In this document: positions 1 through 6,527 of the stretch, piece by piece | Numbering within the stretch: the stretch's first letter is position 1 | Layout: the number at the start of each line of letters is the position of its first letter | DNA from: Dysgonomonas sp. | Lineage (GTDB): Bacteria > Bacteroidota > Bacteroidia > Bacteroidales > Dysgonomonadaceae | Length of the DNA stretch: 17,979 bases | Direction: 5' to 3' | Assembly: GCA_030151105.1 (NCBI GenBank) | Contig: JASLEN010000330.1 | Coordinates: 1 to 17,979, forward strand | Position numbers and translations under genes: made by a program | The notes under the pieces: generated by a model | The model's input: only the letters and a program-made list of their open reading frames with translations | Told to the model about the DNA's origin: nothing | Databases searched by the model: none

Positions 1-11
1 TATACATAAAA

Positions 12-167
12 ATGAGAACTAACATTAGTGTTATTGCTGAAACAACAAGACCATTATCAACAGGGGAATTTCCTCTAGCAATTAGGTTGCACAAAGACAA
101 TAGAAGACAATATGTCAGGCTTGGAATTTCTTTGACTCCTAAATATAGGGATGAGAATGGCTACTGA
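12..167 (+). pseudogene. Tyrosine recombinase N-terminal remnant
   Basis: The ATG at 12 opens a 51-codon frame ending at TGA 165-167. The peptide has the beta-strand pattern of the Bacteroidota integrase arm-type DNA-binding domain: a stretch resembling GEFPLAIRLHKDNRRQYVRL, then GISLTPKYR. In intact family members this is followed by a conserved Trp and some 350 more residues, including the catalytic Arg and Tyr. None of that is present. The frame ends where a different reading frame (ATG 151) takes over with unrelated sequence, so a deletion or recombination seems to have joined an integrase 5' end to another gene. The family call comes from pattern recognition of a short stretch. The frame is also open upstream to the window edge, so the true start could lie outside. 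Confidence 0.5.
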
Positions 168-870
168 AACTTTCAAATATAATAGTGCAGGCGTGATTTC
201 TGAGTCTTTTCGTGATAAAGGCTACTATGGAAGCGATGTACAAACAAGCTACAAATATCAATTCTCAAATAATGAGATAATGATTGAGCACAAGTTAACA
301 GGAACAGATGCTTATGAAGATGCGACACACGAAAAAATCTATCTAAAACTTAACTCTCAAGGATTGATTGAAGAGAGTCATAGAGAAAACTTAGCAACGA
401 GTAAGTCTAAAGAGGTTCTGCATTATTACATCTACAAAGATGGAAGATTATCTAAGACGTATTATCAAGACATGAGTTCTGATTATTTCAATTTTTACTA
501 CAATGAGCAAGGCTTACTGAGTGAGATAAATAATGGATATGGCAAGAATACACTATGGTATAATGACCAAGAAAACAAGTTAGGCTTTAGTATAGTACCA
601 AATGTTGCTGAATACAATGACGGTGGAGGACATGATGGTTTTATTGTACCTAACAATATTCTTTACATGCTAGGCTATTTTGGCAAAACAACATCTAAAT
701 TGGTTAAGCAATATATTGAAAAGAGTGGCTCATATAGTGATACATATAGCTTTTCATATGACTTTGACAAACAAGGCTATCCTACAGCTATCTATAAACA
801 AGAGTCAAATAGCTATAATTCTAATACAGAAATATCTAACTATACTATTAAAATAGAGTATTTAGATTAA
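151..870 (+). pseudogene. 5'-truncated DUF4595-like (YD-repeat-like) protein
   Basis: This is a 239-aa frame rich in Tyr, Asn and Ser. It has recurring beta-hairpin units of the type YNxxGLIxE: FKYNSAGVISES, KLNSQGLIEES, YNEQGLLSEINN and YDFDKQGYPTAIYK. A later block (NNILYMLGYFGKTTSKL) resembles the core of the Bacteroidota DUF4595 family, which is usually secreted or a lipoprotein. Here there is no signal peptide. The frame is closed by TGA at 133-135, and the first Met lies inside the overlapping integrase remnant. The protein has therefore probably lost its export signal and N-terminal part and may not be functional. A hairpin terminator follows the stop at 892-923. Function is unknown; the DUF4595 assignment is moderate. 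Confidence 0.5.
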
Positions 871-891
871 CTAAATATCATTATTCAATTA

Positions 892-923
892 AAGGCAGAC
901 TGATAAGATTATTTGTCTGCCTT
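892..923 (+). terminator. Hairpin terminator after the DUF4595-like gene
   Basis: A perfect 9-bp inverted repeat (AAGGCAGAC / GTCTGCCTT) with a 14-nt loop begins 21 nt after the stop codon at 870. There is only a short T-run, so it could act from either side. Confidence 0.6.
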
Positions 924-1235
924 AGTTCCCCAAATTCCTTTATTTTACTCTCTATGGGAACAGAGGGTCGCAAACTTATCACTATGTAAAGATTGTTTTT
1001 GTTGTTCCACTTCGGTATATCAATACAAGCTATAGCCAAGTACCTTTGGCTGATATTAGGAATTTCTCTTACTCATAATAAACAAGGATATTCTTATCAG
1101 CAAAACCGAGATTGTGGGTAATAATGTTAGTGCTAAAAGCTCTGCACAACAGCACCTTCGAATTATTCAGTTTCGATAATTTTCTCGATCTTGGTTATAA
1201 TAGTAGAAAAAACATTCTCAAATTGGTGGAAATAT

Positions 1236-1268
1236 AAAGAGGAGCTACTTTTCGGGTAACTCCTCTTT
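1236..1268 (-). terminator. Hairpin terminator of the 586-aa secreted protein gene
   Basis: A 9-bp perfect stem (AAAGAGGAG / CTCCTCTTT) is extended by a further TAC/GTA pairing after one mismatch. It lies 28 nt downstream of the minus-strand stop at 1297. The A- and T-flanked arms could make it work in both directions. Confidence 0.7.
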
Positions 1269-1296
1269 ATGATTACTATATTTACATTAGTCTTAG

Positions 1297-3057
1297 TTAT
1301 TCTTTTGTTTTAGAATGAAAATCAATTGCTTTTTTCTTCTTACTTTTTAGTTCTCTAACATACTCATCTATACGTTTAGCATGCTGTTCCTTAGTTTCAT
1401 TTGGCAATTTTTCTATAGCATGTATTTCATCTGCATATCTTTCATAGAAAGCTGCATCATCCTCTTCTTCTGAAATACTGAACATTCTTAAACTATTAGA
1501 CCTTGTCGTAGGAATGTCTGCAAAACGCATTACAAGCCCAGTTTCATCAACTCTGTCATATTCAAGACGAAGAAGGCGAGCATAATAACCTCTCCATGAT
1601 CTAGATCTGTCAGAACCTCTACCACCTTTGTCAACAGCTACATTTTCTCTTTCGATAACTTTTACAGGATCCATTATCACACCATCCTTTTTGTTATAAT
1701 AGTTATAGCCATCTTTATACATTGTTCCACCTTTGTATAAAGAAATTGAAATCGTAATCTTATTGTCAGCAGAATTCGCTTTTTCAGGTGGAGTGTACCA
1801 ACTACCGTACATATCTATATTGAAAACACGTGGAGCTGTATCAGAAATGTGTTCTCTTAACTTGGTCATATTACTATATACTGATTCATATCCAGACTGA
1901 GTATTATCTCCAGCAGAGGTCAATACTGTATCAATAACTGATGTTATTGGGTCTTTATAGCGAAGTAAATAGCTACCCCACAAGTCGTCACCACTAGGGG
2001 CAACAGACCAACCGACTGACTTTCCATCTATAGAGCTGATTTGAGTACCATTGATTTCAGTTGCAGTATCCAAATCTACACTACTTTCTGATGTTCCTAA
2101 TTTATACAGGTACTTTACTACTAAATAGTCAAATTCAGGTAGAGTTATAAATTCTTTATTTTGTATGACTGTAAGTTTTTTTGTATAATTGGGATCATCA
2201 GCATGGGCAAATGTTATACTACCTTCAATCATTCCTTCGCTTTTAGCCTCACCGAGTGCGAAATATAGCTTCCCATCTTTGTACCTTGGAGGGATTGTCC
2301 AGTTAAACGTGTTTTTTGTATACTCTTTGACTATCCAAGAAGCACTACCTCCCTCAGCCATCACTGCCGAAGTTGAGATAGTATCGTTCTCTCCTACCTT
2401 GATCATGTCTTTAGCCATCGTCAATTTCAAATGATGTACATCAATTGAAACACTTTTAGACGAATTCTTTAGAGTAAAAGTATATCTCCGATCTCCCCCT
2501 ATATCAGGATTGATGTTCAGCATCACTTTCCCTGTTATTGAATCTACAGACAAAGCACTAGAGTTGCTGCCACTTGTACTTAGGCTATATTTCAAATTCT
2601 TAGGAGTTAAAGACAATTGTGCCGTTGCACTAGACCTAATCTCAGAAATGTAAACACGTAAGGGATTGATGCTAATTTTTCTTTGGGGCATACCCACACC
2701 CATCCACTTTTCACCGTCCCAGACATAAACTCCTGATCCATCTCCGTCAAATAATGATTCATTGACATTATAAACCATGAGCCCAGCGTGTGGTGGATCT
2801 TCTTTGTCCTTGTCATAAACTGTGGGAAACATAGGATATAAATTCCTTATGTCTGTTAATTCAACTCTTGGGAGTAACATGCCTTTGTCAGCATTGATGA
2901 GATTCCCTGATACAGAAGTGTGTTGATTTTTTAATTGGAGTAGTGCACCATCAGTGGGCGCCTCTAACATCCCAATAGTAACTTGTGCTATTGCCTGTGT
3001 TGAGAGCAATAACAACGTCAAGACATAGAATGCCTTAACTTTTTTAAATAAATTCAT
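1297..3057 (-). CDS. Secreted modular protein with BACON/Ig-like repeats, function unknown
   Basis: 586 aa. Residues 1-24 form a Sec signal peptide (KK, hydrophobic run LTLLLLSTQ, AIA before Q25). The mature N-terminus (VTIGMLEAPTDGALLQLKN, then KGMLLPRVELTDIRNLYP, then HAGLMVYNVN and GVYVWDGEKWM) is a recurrent Bacteroidota opening for surface proteins. At least two Ig-like segments follow at roughly residues 125-310. The second has a BACON-like pattern (GGSASW, then GSITFAHADDPNY, then LTVIQNKE). The last ~60 residues are highly charged and probably helical, ending in a Lys-rich tail; I see no type IX secretion C-terminal domain. The gene stands alone, with its own -7 box upstream (3126-3133) and a terminator at 1236-1268, inside the accessory region. 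It is likely exported to the periplasm or cell surface. The biological role is not recognisable. Confidence 0.75.
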   Translation of the reverse strand: MNLFKKVKAFYVLTLLLLSTQAIAQVTIGMLEAPTDGALLQLKNQHTSVSGNLINADKGMLLPRVELTDIRNLYPMFPTVYDKDKEDPPHAGLMVYNVNESLFDGDGSGVYVWDGEKWMGVGMPQRKISINPLRVYISEIRSSATAQLSLTPKNLKYSLSTSGSNSSALSVDSITGKVMLNINPDIGGDRRYTFTLKNSSKSVSIDVHHLKLTMAKDMIKVGENDTISTSAVMAEGGSASWIVKEYTKNTFNWTIPPRYKDGKLYFALGEAKSEGMIEGSITFAHADDPNYTKKLTVIQNKEFITLPEFDYLVVKYLYKLGTSESSVDLDTATEINGTQISSIDGKSVGWSVAPSGDDLWGSYLLRYKDPITSVIDTVLTSAGDNTQSGYESVYSNMTKLREHISDTAPRVFNIDMYGSWYTPPEKANSADNKITISISLYKGGTMYKDGYNYYNKKDGVIMDPVKVIERENVAVDKGGRGSDRSRSWRGYYARLLRLEYDRVDETGLVMRFADIPTTRSNSLRMFSISEEEDDAAFYERYADEIHAIEKLPNETKEQHAKRIDEYVRELKSKKKKAIDFHSKTKE

Positions 3058-3125
3058 ACAAAAATGTGCTTTGATTGAGAGGTGTCAATTCTCTCAGATG
3101 TATAATGCTGTTAAATATTAATACT

Positions 3126-3133
3126 CAAATATA
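3126..3133 (-). promoter_or_regulatory. Candidate -7 box for the 586-aa gene
   Basis: Read on the minus strand this is TATATTTG, a full match to the Bacteroidota TAnnTTTG box, 68 nt before the start codon. The -33 element is weak. The expected leader contains a small inverted repeat (TGAGAG 3076-3081 / CTCTCA 3091-3096). Confidence 0.5.
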
Positions 3134-3266
3134 TAAAATAATTCTGATAAAAAACTAAACATTAAAGAAATATAAATATTCAAAATTATTTCCTTCCTCC
3201 CAACTTATCTTTTATCAATTCCAGCACCCCATTATAGATAGCATATAGATAAAGAATCTATAATTG

Positions 3267-3310
3267 AAGAGCAGTTTTGAAAGATTTAATATTATCTTGA
3301 AATTGCTCTT
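3267..3310. terminator. Long hairpin in front of the small YbjN-like gene
   Basis: AAGAGCAGTTT (3267-3277) pairs with AAATTGCTCTT (3300-3310) over 11 bp with one G-T pair, and AAGA/TCTT can pair further inside. TT and an A/T-rich stretch follow. It sits between a minus-strand promoter and the plus-strand start at 3333. It could be a stranded terminator of a lost upstream plus-strand gene or a leader structure for 3333-3629. Confidence 0.5.
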
Positions 3311-3332
3311 TTAAATCGCAAAATAACACAGA

Positions 3333-3629
3333 ATGAAAGCATTCCCAATAGCTGCATATTTTTTAGAGGAAGAAGGCTTTACTATCACAAAGAAAGGAAA
3401 GTGGTTTATTTGCTTTGAAGTATGCGATAGAGAGTTTATTATAAGGCATTTACCATCAATAATTTCTGATTATGTGTTTGAACTTCATGCTGAAAATATT
3501 TATCCAATTACTAAACAGAATTTGGATGATGCTATACAAGCTGCAAACGTCATTAATATTGAATTTGGAACTAAGTGTAGTGTAGATGCAGAGAGGTTAT
3601 TATTAGAACAAATATTTTTTGAGAAATAA
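3333..3629 (+). CDS. Small YbjN-like hypothetical protein
   Basis: 98 aa, no signal peptide or membrane segment. The order of elements is an opening helix (AAYFLEEEGF), a beta strand ending KGKWFICFEV, strands around REFIIRHLP, a central helix starting NLDDAIQAANVINIE, and a final helix (DAERLLLEQIFFEK). This resembles the YbjN / sensory-transduction-regulator fold, whose bacterial members are about 120-170 aa. This copy is short and may lack the last part. It starts 23 nt after a long hairpin and lies 55 nt before the lipoprotein gene on the same strand, so the two could be co-transcribed. No catalytic residues are evident. The family call is tentative and the function unknown. Confidence 0.5.
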   Translation: MKAFPIAAYFLEEEGFTITKKGKWFICFEVCDREFIIRHLPSIISDYVFELHAENIYPITKQNLDDAIQAANVINIEFGTKCSVDAERLLLEQIFFEK

Positions 3630-3684
3630 CAGTTTTATATACCCTCTCTAATTTTCATATTCAAAATGAATAATTGAAATAAAA

Positions 3685-4503
3685 ATGAAAGATACAATCA
3701 AAATTTTAGTGATGCTTGTTTTTACAGCATCATTTGTTAGTTGTCAACAAGAAAAGAAAGACGACAAAATAGGAGTAACAATAAGCACTCCAGACTATGA
3801 AATGAAAGAAGATTATAAACATCTTTATTTTCAGTTCAATAAGCCAATAAATGGATATGAAGTTACAGGAATTTTCTTTCCATCCTATGATACTACTTGG
3901 GGTGATTTAGGCTCTGTCATGCTTACTTTGAAAAAAGGCAATGAAATATATAGAGTGATGCATCCATATTTTCATATGTCTAGACTAGTGGAGCTTGAAG
4001 ATTTTAAAGTTATAGACTTTGAGAATGGCAAGACTATTGATATAGATAGTAATGCAGTTCCATTTTGGTTTGAAGATGTTGACTTTGATGGGAAAGAAGA
4101 GCTTGTTATCCCTCAATACAAGGAAATAAGACAAAGGTCTAGCTATTATCTGTCATTTTATGATTTAGAAGAAAATACAGAAGCTATGTATGGAAATGCA
4201 AGTGGTTCAGATTTTAAATATAGAGTAGGTAGGCAATTAATAAAAGCTCCTTATAACGATATGGATGATAGTTGGGAAGATATTGTCAACCCTAAAGACT
4301 CTACTATTAAAGTTTATGCCTCTGGAGGCTCTTGTGCTATATCTGAACATATTTACAAGAAAAATATGGATGGAGGTATGCAACTAAACGAAGTTGTTGA
4401 ATACGAAGATGAGCATAAAGGTGGCAAAGTTAAATGTATGAAGAACACCTACAAATATGAAATAGTTAAGACACTTATAAAGTCAGAATTGGTGGAAGAA
4501 TAA
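3685..4503 (+). CDS. Lipoprotein with an EF-hand-like Asp loop
   Basis: 272 aa. Residues 1-20 form a lipoprotein signal (hydrophobic core ILVMLVFTA, lipobox-like SFVSC with C20 as the lipidated Cys), followed by a charged QQEKKDDK linker. The rest is a soluble beta-rich domain. Residues 129-140 read FEDVDFDGKEEL, an Asp-rich calcium loop (D131, D133, D135) of the kind found in FG-GAP/VCBS and XAC2610-type repeats. Two Cys in the C-terminal third (SCAIS and VKCMK) could form a disulfide in the periplasm. It is followed by a strong terminator at 4572-4603. Acidic residues after Cys+1 might favour surface display, but this is uncertain. No family with a known role was recognised. Confidence 0.72.
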   Translation: MKDTIKILVMLVFTASFVSCQQEKKDDKIGVTISTPDYEMKEDYKHLYFQFNKPINGYEVTGIFFPSYDTTWGDLGSVMLTLKKGNEIYRVMHPYFHMSRLVELEDFKVIDFENGKTIDIDSNAVPFWFEDVDFDGKEELVIPQYKEIRQRSSYYLSFYDLEENTEAMYGNASGSDFKYRVGRQLIKAPYNDMDDSWEDIVNPKDSTIKVYASGGSCAISEHIYKKNMDGGMQLNEVVEYEDEHKGGKVKCMKNTYKYEIVKTLIKSELVEE

Positions 4504-4571
4504 ATTCATCAAGTGGCTTATTATTAGTATATTTATAGTAGCATATATATAATCGCTCTGTGACTTGGAAG

Positions 4572-4603
4572 TCCTCCTAATATATAATTCTTACTTAGGA
4601 GGA
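4572..4603 (+). terminator. Hairpin terminator after the lipoprotein gene
   Basis: Perfect 9-bp stem TCCTCCTAA (4572-4580) / TTAGGAGGA (4595-4603) with a 14-nt loop, about 70 nt after the stop at 4503. The T-tract is poor. Confidence 0.65.
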
Positions 4604-4737
4604 AATTAAGACAAAAAAAGACATAAATAATTCAATAATATCAACCCATACACAAGTCTGTATACAAAAAAGGATACATAGAAAAGAATAAAGAAATAAG
4701 ACTTTATAAGTTACTGGTTTAGTGATAGATAGAAGCA

Positions 4738-4799
4738 GATACAGTTACCCGTATACTACCTTTCCAGGGTAGCTCCTTCAACCACTCGGACACCCCTCT
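4738..4799 (-). pseudogene. tRNA-Ser(GGA) fragment lacking the T arm and 3' end
   Basis: On the minus strand the sequence starts AGAGGGG (acceptor 5' strand, 4799-4793) and continues TGTCCGAGTGGTTGAAGGA (D arm). It then gives the anticodon arm CTACC-CTGGAAA-GGTAG with anticodon GGA, and a long variable arm (TATAC gggtaa CTGTATC), all as expected for bacterial class II tRNA-Ser. At 4738 the match stops: no TTCGAAT T-loop, no matching 3' acceptor strand (CCCCTCT) and no discriminator follow. About 26 nt are missing. The expected first base G also appears to be A. A good promoter precedes it (4817-4847). It is best read as a broken tRNA gene or an attachment-site relic. Confidence 0.85.
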
Positions 4800-4816
4800 G
4801 TTTGTTTGCAGTGTTG

Positions 4817-4847
4817 CAAAGATAGAGCATCTTTATAAGATAGCCAA
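4817..4847 (-). promoter_or_regulatory. Promoter of the tRNA-Ser fragment
   Basis: Minus strand: a TTG element at 4847-4845, a 20-nt spacer, then TATCTTTG at 4824-4817, an excellent Bacteroidota -33/-7 pair. The predicted transcription start is about 10 nt before the tRNA 5' end. The truncated gene may therefore still be transcribed. Confidence 0.75.
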
Positions 4848-5188
4848 TAGTATAAGACTAAAAATACGACTCATTCTAATTTTTAAATTTAAAGCTATTA
4901 AGAGCTTAGATTAAACAAGCCTTTTTTGTGATTTTTATCTCCGAGTATGCGATATATTTCACAGCCAAAAATAGAACAACATAGCTTTCTGATAGGCTAA
5001 AGCCATGTTTGAAGAGAAAAAATAAAAATATTTCCATAAAACGCACTTCAAAACGAAAAGAACCATAAACACTATATATCAACAGATTATCCTCTATTTA
5101 CTTTCACAAGACAGATTATAAATAGTCTAGAGGGGCATTTAAGCCAAAAAAAAGTTTCAAACTATTCCTCTTATATCCGAAAGTCTTT

Positions 5189-5196
5189 TATCTTTG
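5189..5196 (+). promoter_or_regulatory. -7 box of the Hc1-like gene
   Basis: TATCTTTG matches TAnnTTTG exactly and lies 32 nt before the ATG at 5229. A clear -33 TTTG is missing at the usual 19-21 nt distance. Confidence 0.6.
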
Positions 5197-5228
5197 CTTA
5201 TTCAATTATTTAATTATTAGATACGATT

Positions 5229-5405
5229 ATGAAAAATTTACTTACAGAACTAAACGGACTTATCGAAGAGTTCAAAACTGATTCAACTCTTCAACTTGAG
5301 AATGGTAACAAAGCGGCAGGAACAAGAGCAAGAAAAGCTTCTCTAGCAATTGAAAAAGCTCTTAAAGAATTCCGTAAAGTATCTATCGAAGAGTCTAAAA
5401 AATAA
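5229..5405 (+). CDS. Hc1-type histone H1-like protein
   Basis: 58 aa: MKNLLTELNGLIEEFKTD at the start, then a helix containing NKAAGTRARKASLAIEKA and ending in a charged KEFRKVSIEESKK. This matches the short Bacteroidota proteins annotated as histone H1/Hc1, related to the N-terminal half of chlamydial Hc1. They are small helical DNA-associated proteins, about 57-60 aa, without the long Lys/Ala-rich tail of the chlamydial protein. They are presumed nucleoid-associated. The gene is monocistronic: a TATCTTTG box precedes it and a 12-bp hairpin terminator follows at 5433. It contains more C/G-ending codons than the accessory genes to its left, which fits a conserved, well expressed core gene. 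The exact cellular role in this phylum is not established. Confidence 0.88.
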   Translation: MKNLLTELNGLIEEFKTDSTLQLENGNKAAGTRARKASLAIEKALKEFRKVSIEESKK

Positions 5406-5432
5406 TAGAGTCCGACGGTAAAGATTTAAAAT

Positions 5433-5471
5433 GAGGCTGTTTAGTTCAATCTAAACAGCCTCTGCTTTTTT
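5433..5471 (+). terminator. Strong intrinsic terminator of the Hc1-like gene
   Basis: Perfect 12-bp stem GAGGCTGTTTAG (5433-5444) / CTAAACAGCCTC (5451-5462) with a 6-nt loop, then TGC and a run of six T. Confidence 0.92.
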
Positions 5472-5494
5472 ATACAAATACACTGCAGCATATT

Positions 5495-5530
5495 AAAAAA
5501 AGCTACCCCAAATACGATGAGATAGCTTTT
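5495..5530 (-). terminator. Terminator of the kbl-tdh operon
   Basis: On the minus strand the arms AAAAGCTA and TAGCTTTT (5523-5530 and 5498-5505) form the stem, with some pairing inside (CTC with GGG), and are followed by a T-run. It starts 27 nt after the tdh stop and faces the Hc1 terminator, so the two units converge between two separate terminators. Confidence 0.8.
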
Positions 5531-5556
5531 ATAATTCTGAGAACTCAGACTGAATA

Positions 5557-6510
5557 TTATTTCAAATTCTTCAGTTTCAATTTTTCGACCATGTCGGTAG
5601 CCATTTTTTCCATATCGTAATGCGGCTCCCACCCCCACTCTTCACGAGCGCAAGTATCGTCCAACGAATTTGGCCAAGAGTCCGCAATTGCTTGTTTCAA
5701 AGGATCTACATCATACGTCATTTTGAAGTCTGGATAATGCTTCTTAACAGCAGCATAAATCATCTCGGGCTCAAAACTCAATGACGCAATGTTGAATGAG
5801 TTGCGATGCACCAACTTCTCAGGATCAGCCTCCATCAACTGCACACAAGCATTCAGCGCATCAGGCATATACATCATATCCATGAATGTACCCTGCTGAA
5901 TAGGACACACAAAGTCCTCTCCTTTGACTGCACTATAGAAAATATCTACTGCATAATCCGTCGTACCTCCTCCTGGAGGTGTTACATACGAAATCAATCC
6001 AGGAAAACGCACCGAACGAGTATCCACTCCAAATCTTTTGTAGTAGTAGTCGCTCAACAACTCTCCCGTAACTTTAGTCACACCATACATCGTGGTCGGA
6101 CGCTGAATGGTGTCTTGTGGTGTTTTATCCTTTGGCGTAGATGGTCCAAAAGCACCAATAGAACTAGGTGTAAATAGTGAGCAATTGTATTCACGAGCTA
6201 CTTCAAGACAGTTCAGCAAGCTGTTTACGCCCACATCCCAACCCAACATTGGGTTCTTTTCAGCAGTAGCAGACAAGATGGCTGCCATGTTGAAAATAGC
6301 ATCTACATTATGCTTTTTAACTGCGTCTGCAATGTCTTGCGCCTTTGTAGCATCAATCTCAACAGTTGGTCCTGCGTCGAAAAATCCTTCTGGATAAGGC
6401 GGCTTATAATATCCACCCACCACGTTATCAACACCATAAATGGAACGCAACTTATTGATTAGCTCCGAACCAATTTGCCCCGTACTACCTACAATTAGTA
6501 TTTTTTTCAT
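5557..6510 (-). CDS. tdh: L-threonine 3-dehydrogenase, NAD-dependent epimerase-type (extended SDR)
   Basis: 317 aa. It oxidises L-threonine to 2-amino-3-ketobutyrate with NAD+, in the cytoplasm. The N-terminus carries the Rossmann GxxGxxG motif (G8-S-T-G11-Q-I-G14). The active site shows TPSSIGAFG (Ser116/117) and MYGVTK with Y142 and K146 as the catalytic pair. Later segments (SVRFPGLISY, PPGGGTTDYAV, FMDMMYMPDA) match the epimerase-like TDH family of bacteria and animals rather than the zinc-dependent E. coli Tdh. Length is normal. The start lies 17 nt downstream of kbl, whose product uses the ketobutyrate, so the two form one operon and probably channel the unstable intermediate. A terminator follows at 5495-5530. 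Confidence 0.93.
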   Translation of the reverse strand: MKKILIVGSTGQIGSELINKLRSIYGVDNVVGGYYKPPYPEGFFDAGPTVEIDATKAQDIADAVKKHNVDAIFNMAAILSATAEKNPMLGWDVGVNSLLNCLEVAREYNCSLFTPSSIGAFGPSTPKDKTPQDTIQRPTTMYGVTKVTGELLSDYYYKRFGVDTRSVRFPGLISYVTPPGGGTTDYAVDIFYSAVKGEDFVCPIQQGTFMDMMYMPDALNACVQLMEADPEKLVHRNSFNIASLSFEPEMIYAAVKKHYPDFKMTYDVDPLKQAIADSWPNSLDDTCAREEWGWEPHYDMEKMATDMVEKLKLKNLK

Positions 6511-6527
6511 AAGGTTATTATATTGTC

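Larger units (their letters stand above)
871..1296. other. Gene-poor gap with possible coding debris
   Basis: 426 bp without a credible intact gene. Two hairpins flank it (892-923 and 1236-1268). Between them are short open stretches that look protein-like but have no usable starts. One on the plus strand (1082-1237) ends in LDLGYNSRKNILKLVEI. One on the minus strand (about 1075 to 887) contains IPNISQRYLAIACIDIPKWN. I could not assign either to a family. They may be relics of deleted genes or chance open frames. Confidence 0.4.
4800..5228. other. Long untranslated stretch between the tRNA fragment and the Hc1-like gene
   Basis: 429 bp, very A/T-rich, with no credible gene on either strand. 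It holds the tRNA promoter (4817-4847, minus), an imperfect hairpin ACATAGCTTT / AAAGCCATGT at 4979-5008 (one mismatch in 10 bp), and the -7 box of the Hc1-like gene at 5189-5196. A small RNA is possible, but I see nothing that identifies one. Confidence 0.55.

Noticed and set aside
2607..2816. 69-aa open frame inside the 586-aa gene, same strand
   Set aside because: It lies wholly within a longer frame that has a signal peptide and domain structure. Its own peptide has no recognisable pattern.
4738..4799. Complete tRNA-Ser gene
   Set aside because: No T-loop sequence or 3' acceptor strand follows the variable arm.
5441..5638. 65-aa minus-strand frame overlapping the end of tdh
   Set aside because: It runs through two strong hairpin terminators and the 3' end of tdh in another frame.
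5557..6510. UDP-sugar epimerase or dehydratase
   Set aside because: The fold is shared, but the adjacent kbl and the TDH-type PPGGGTTDYAV and FMDMMYMPDA segments point to threonine dehydrogenase.
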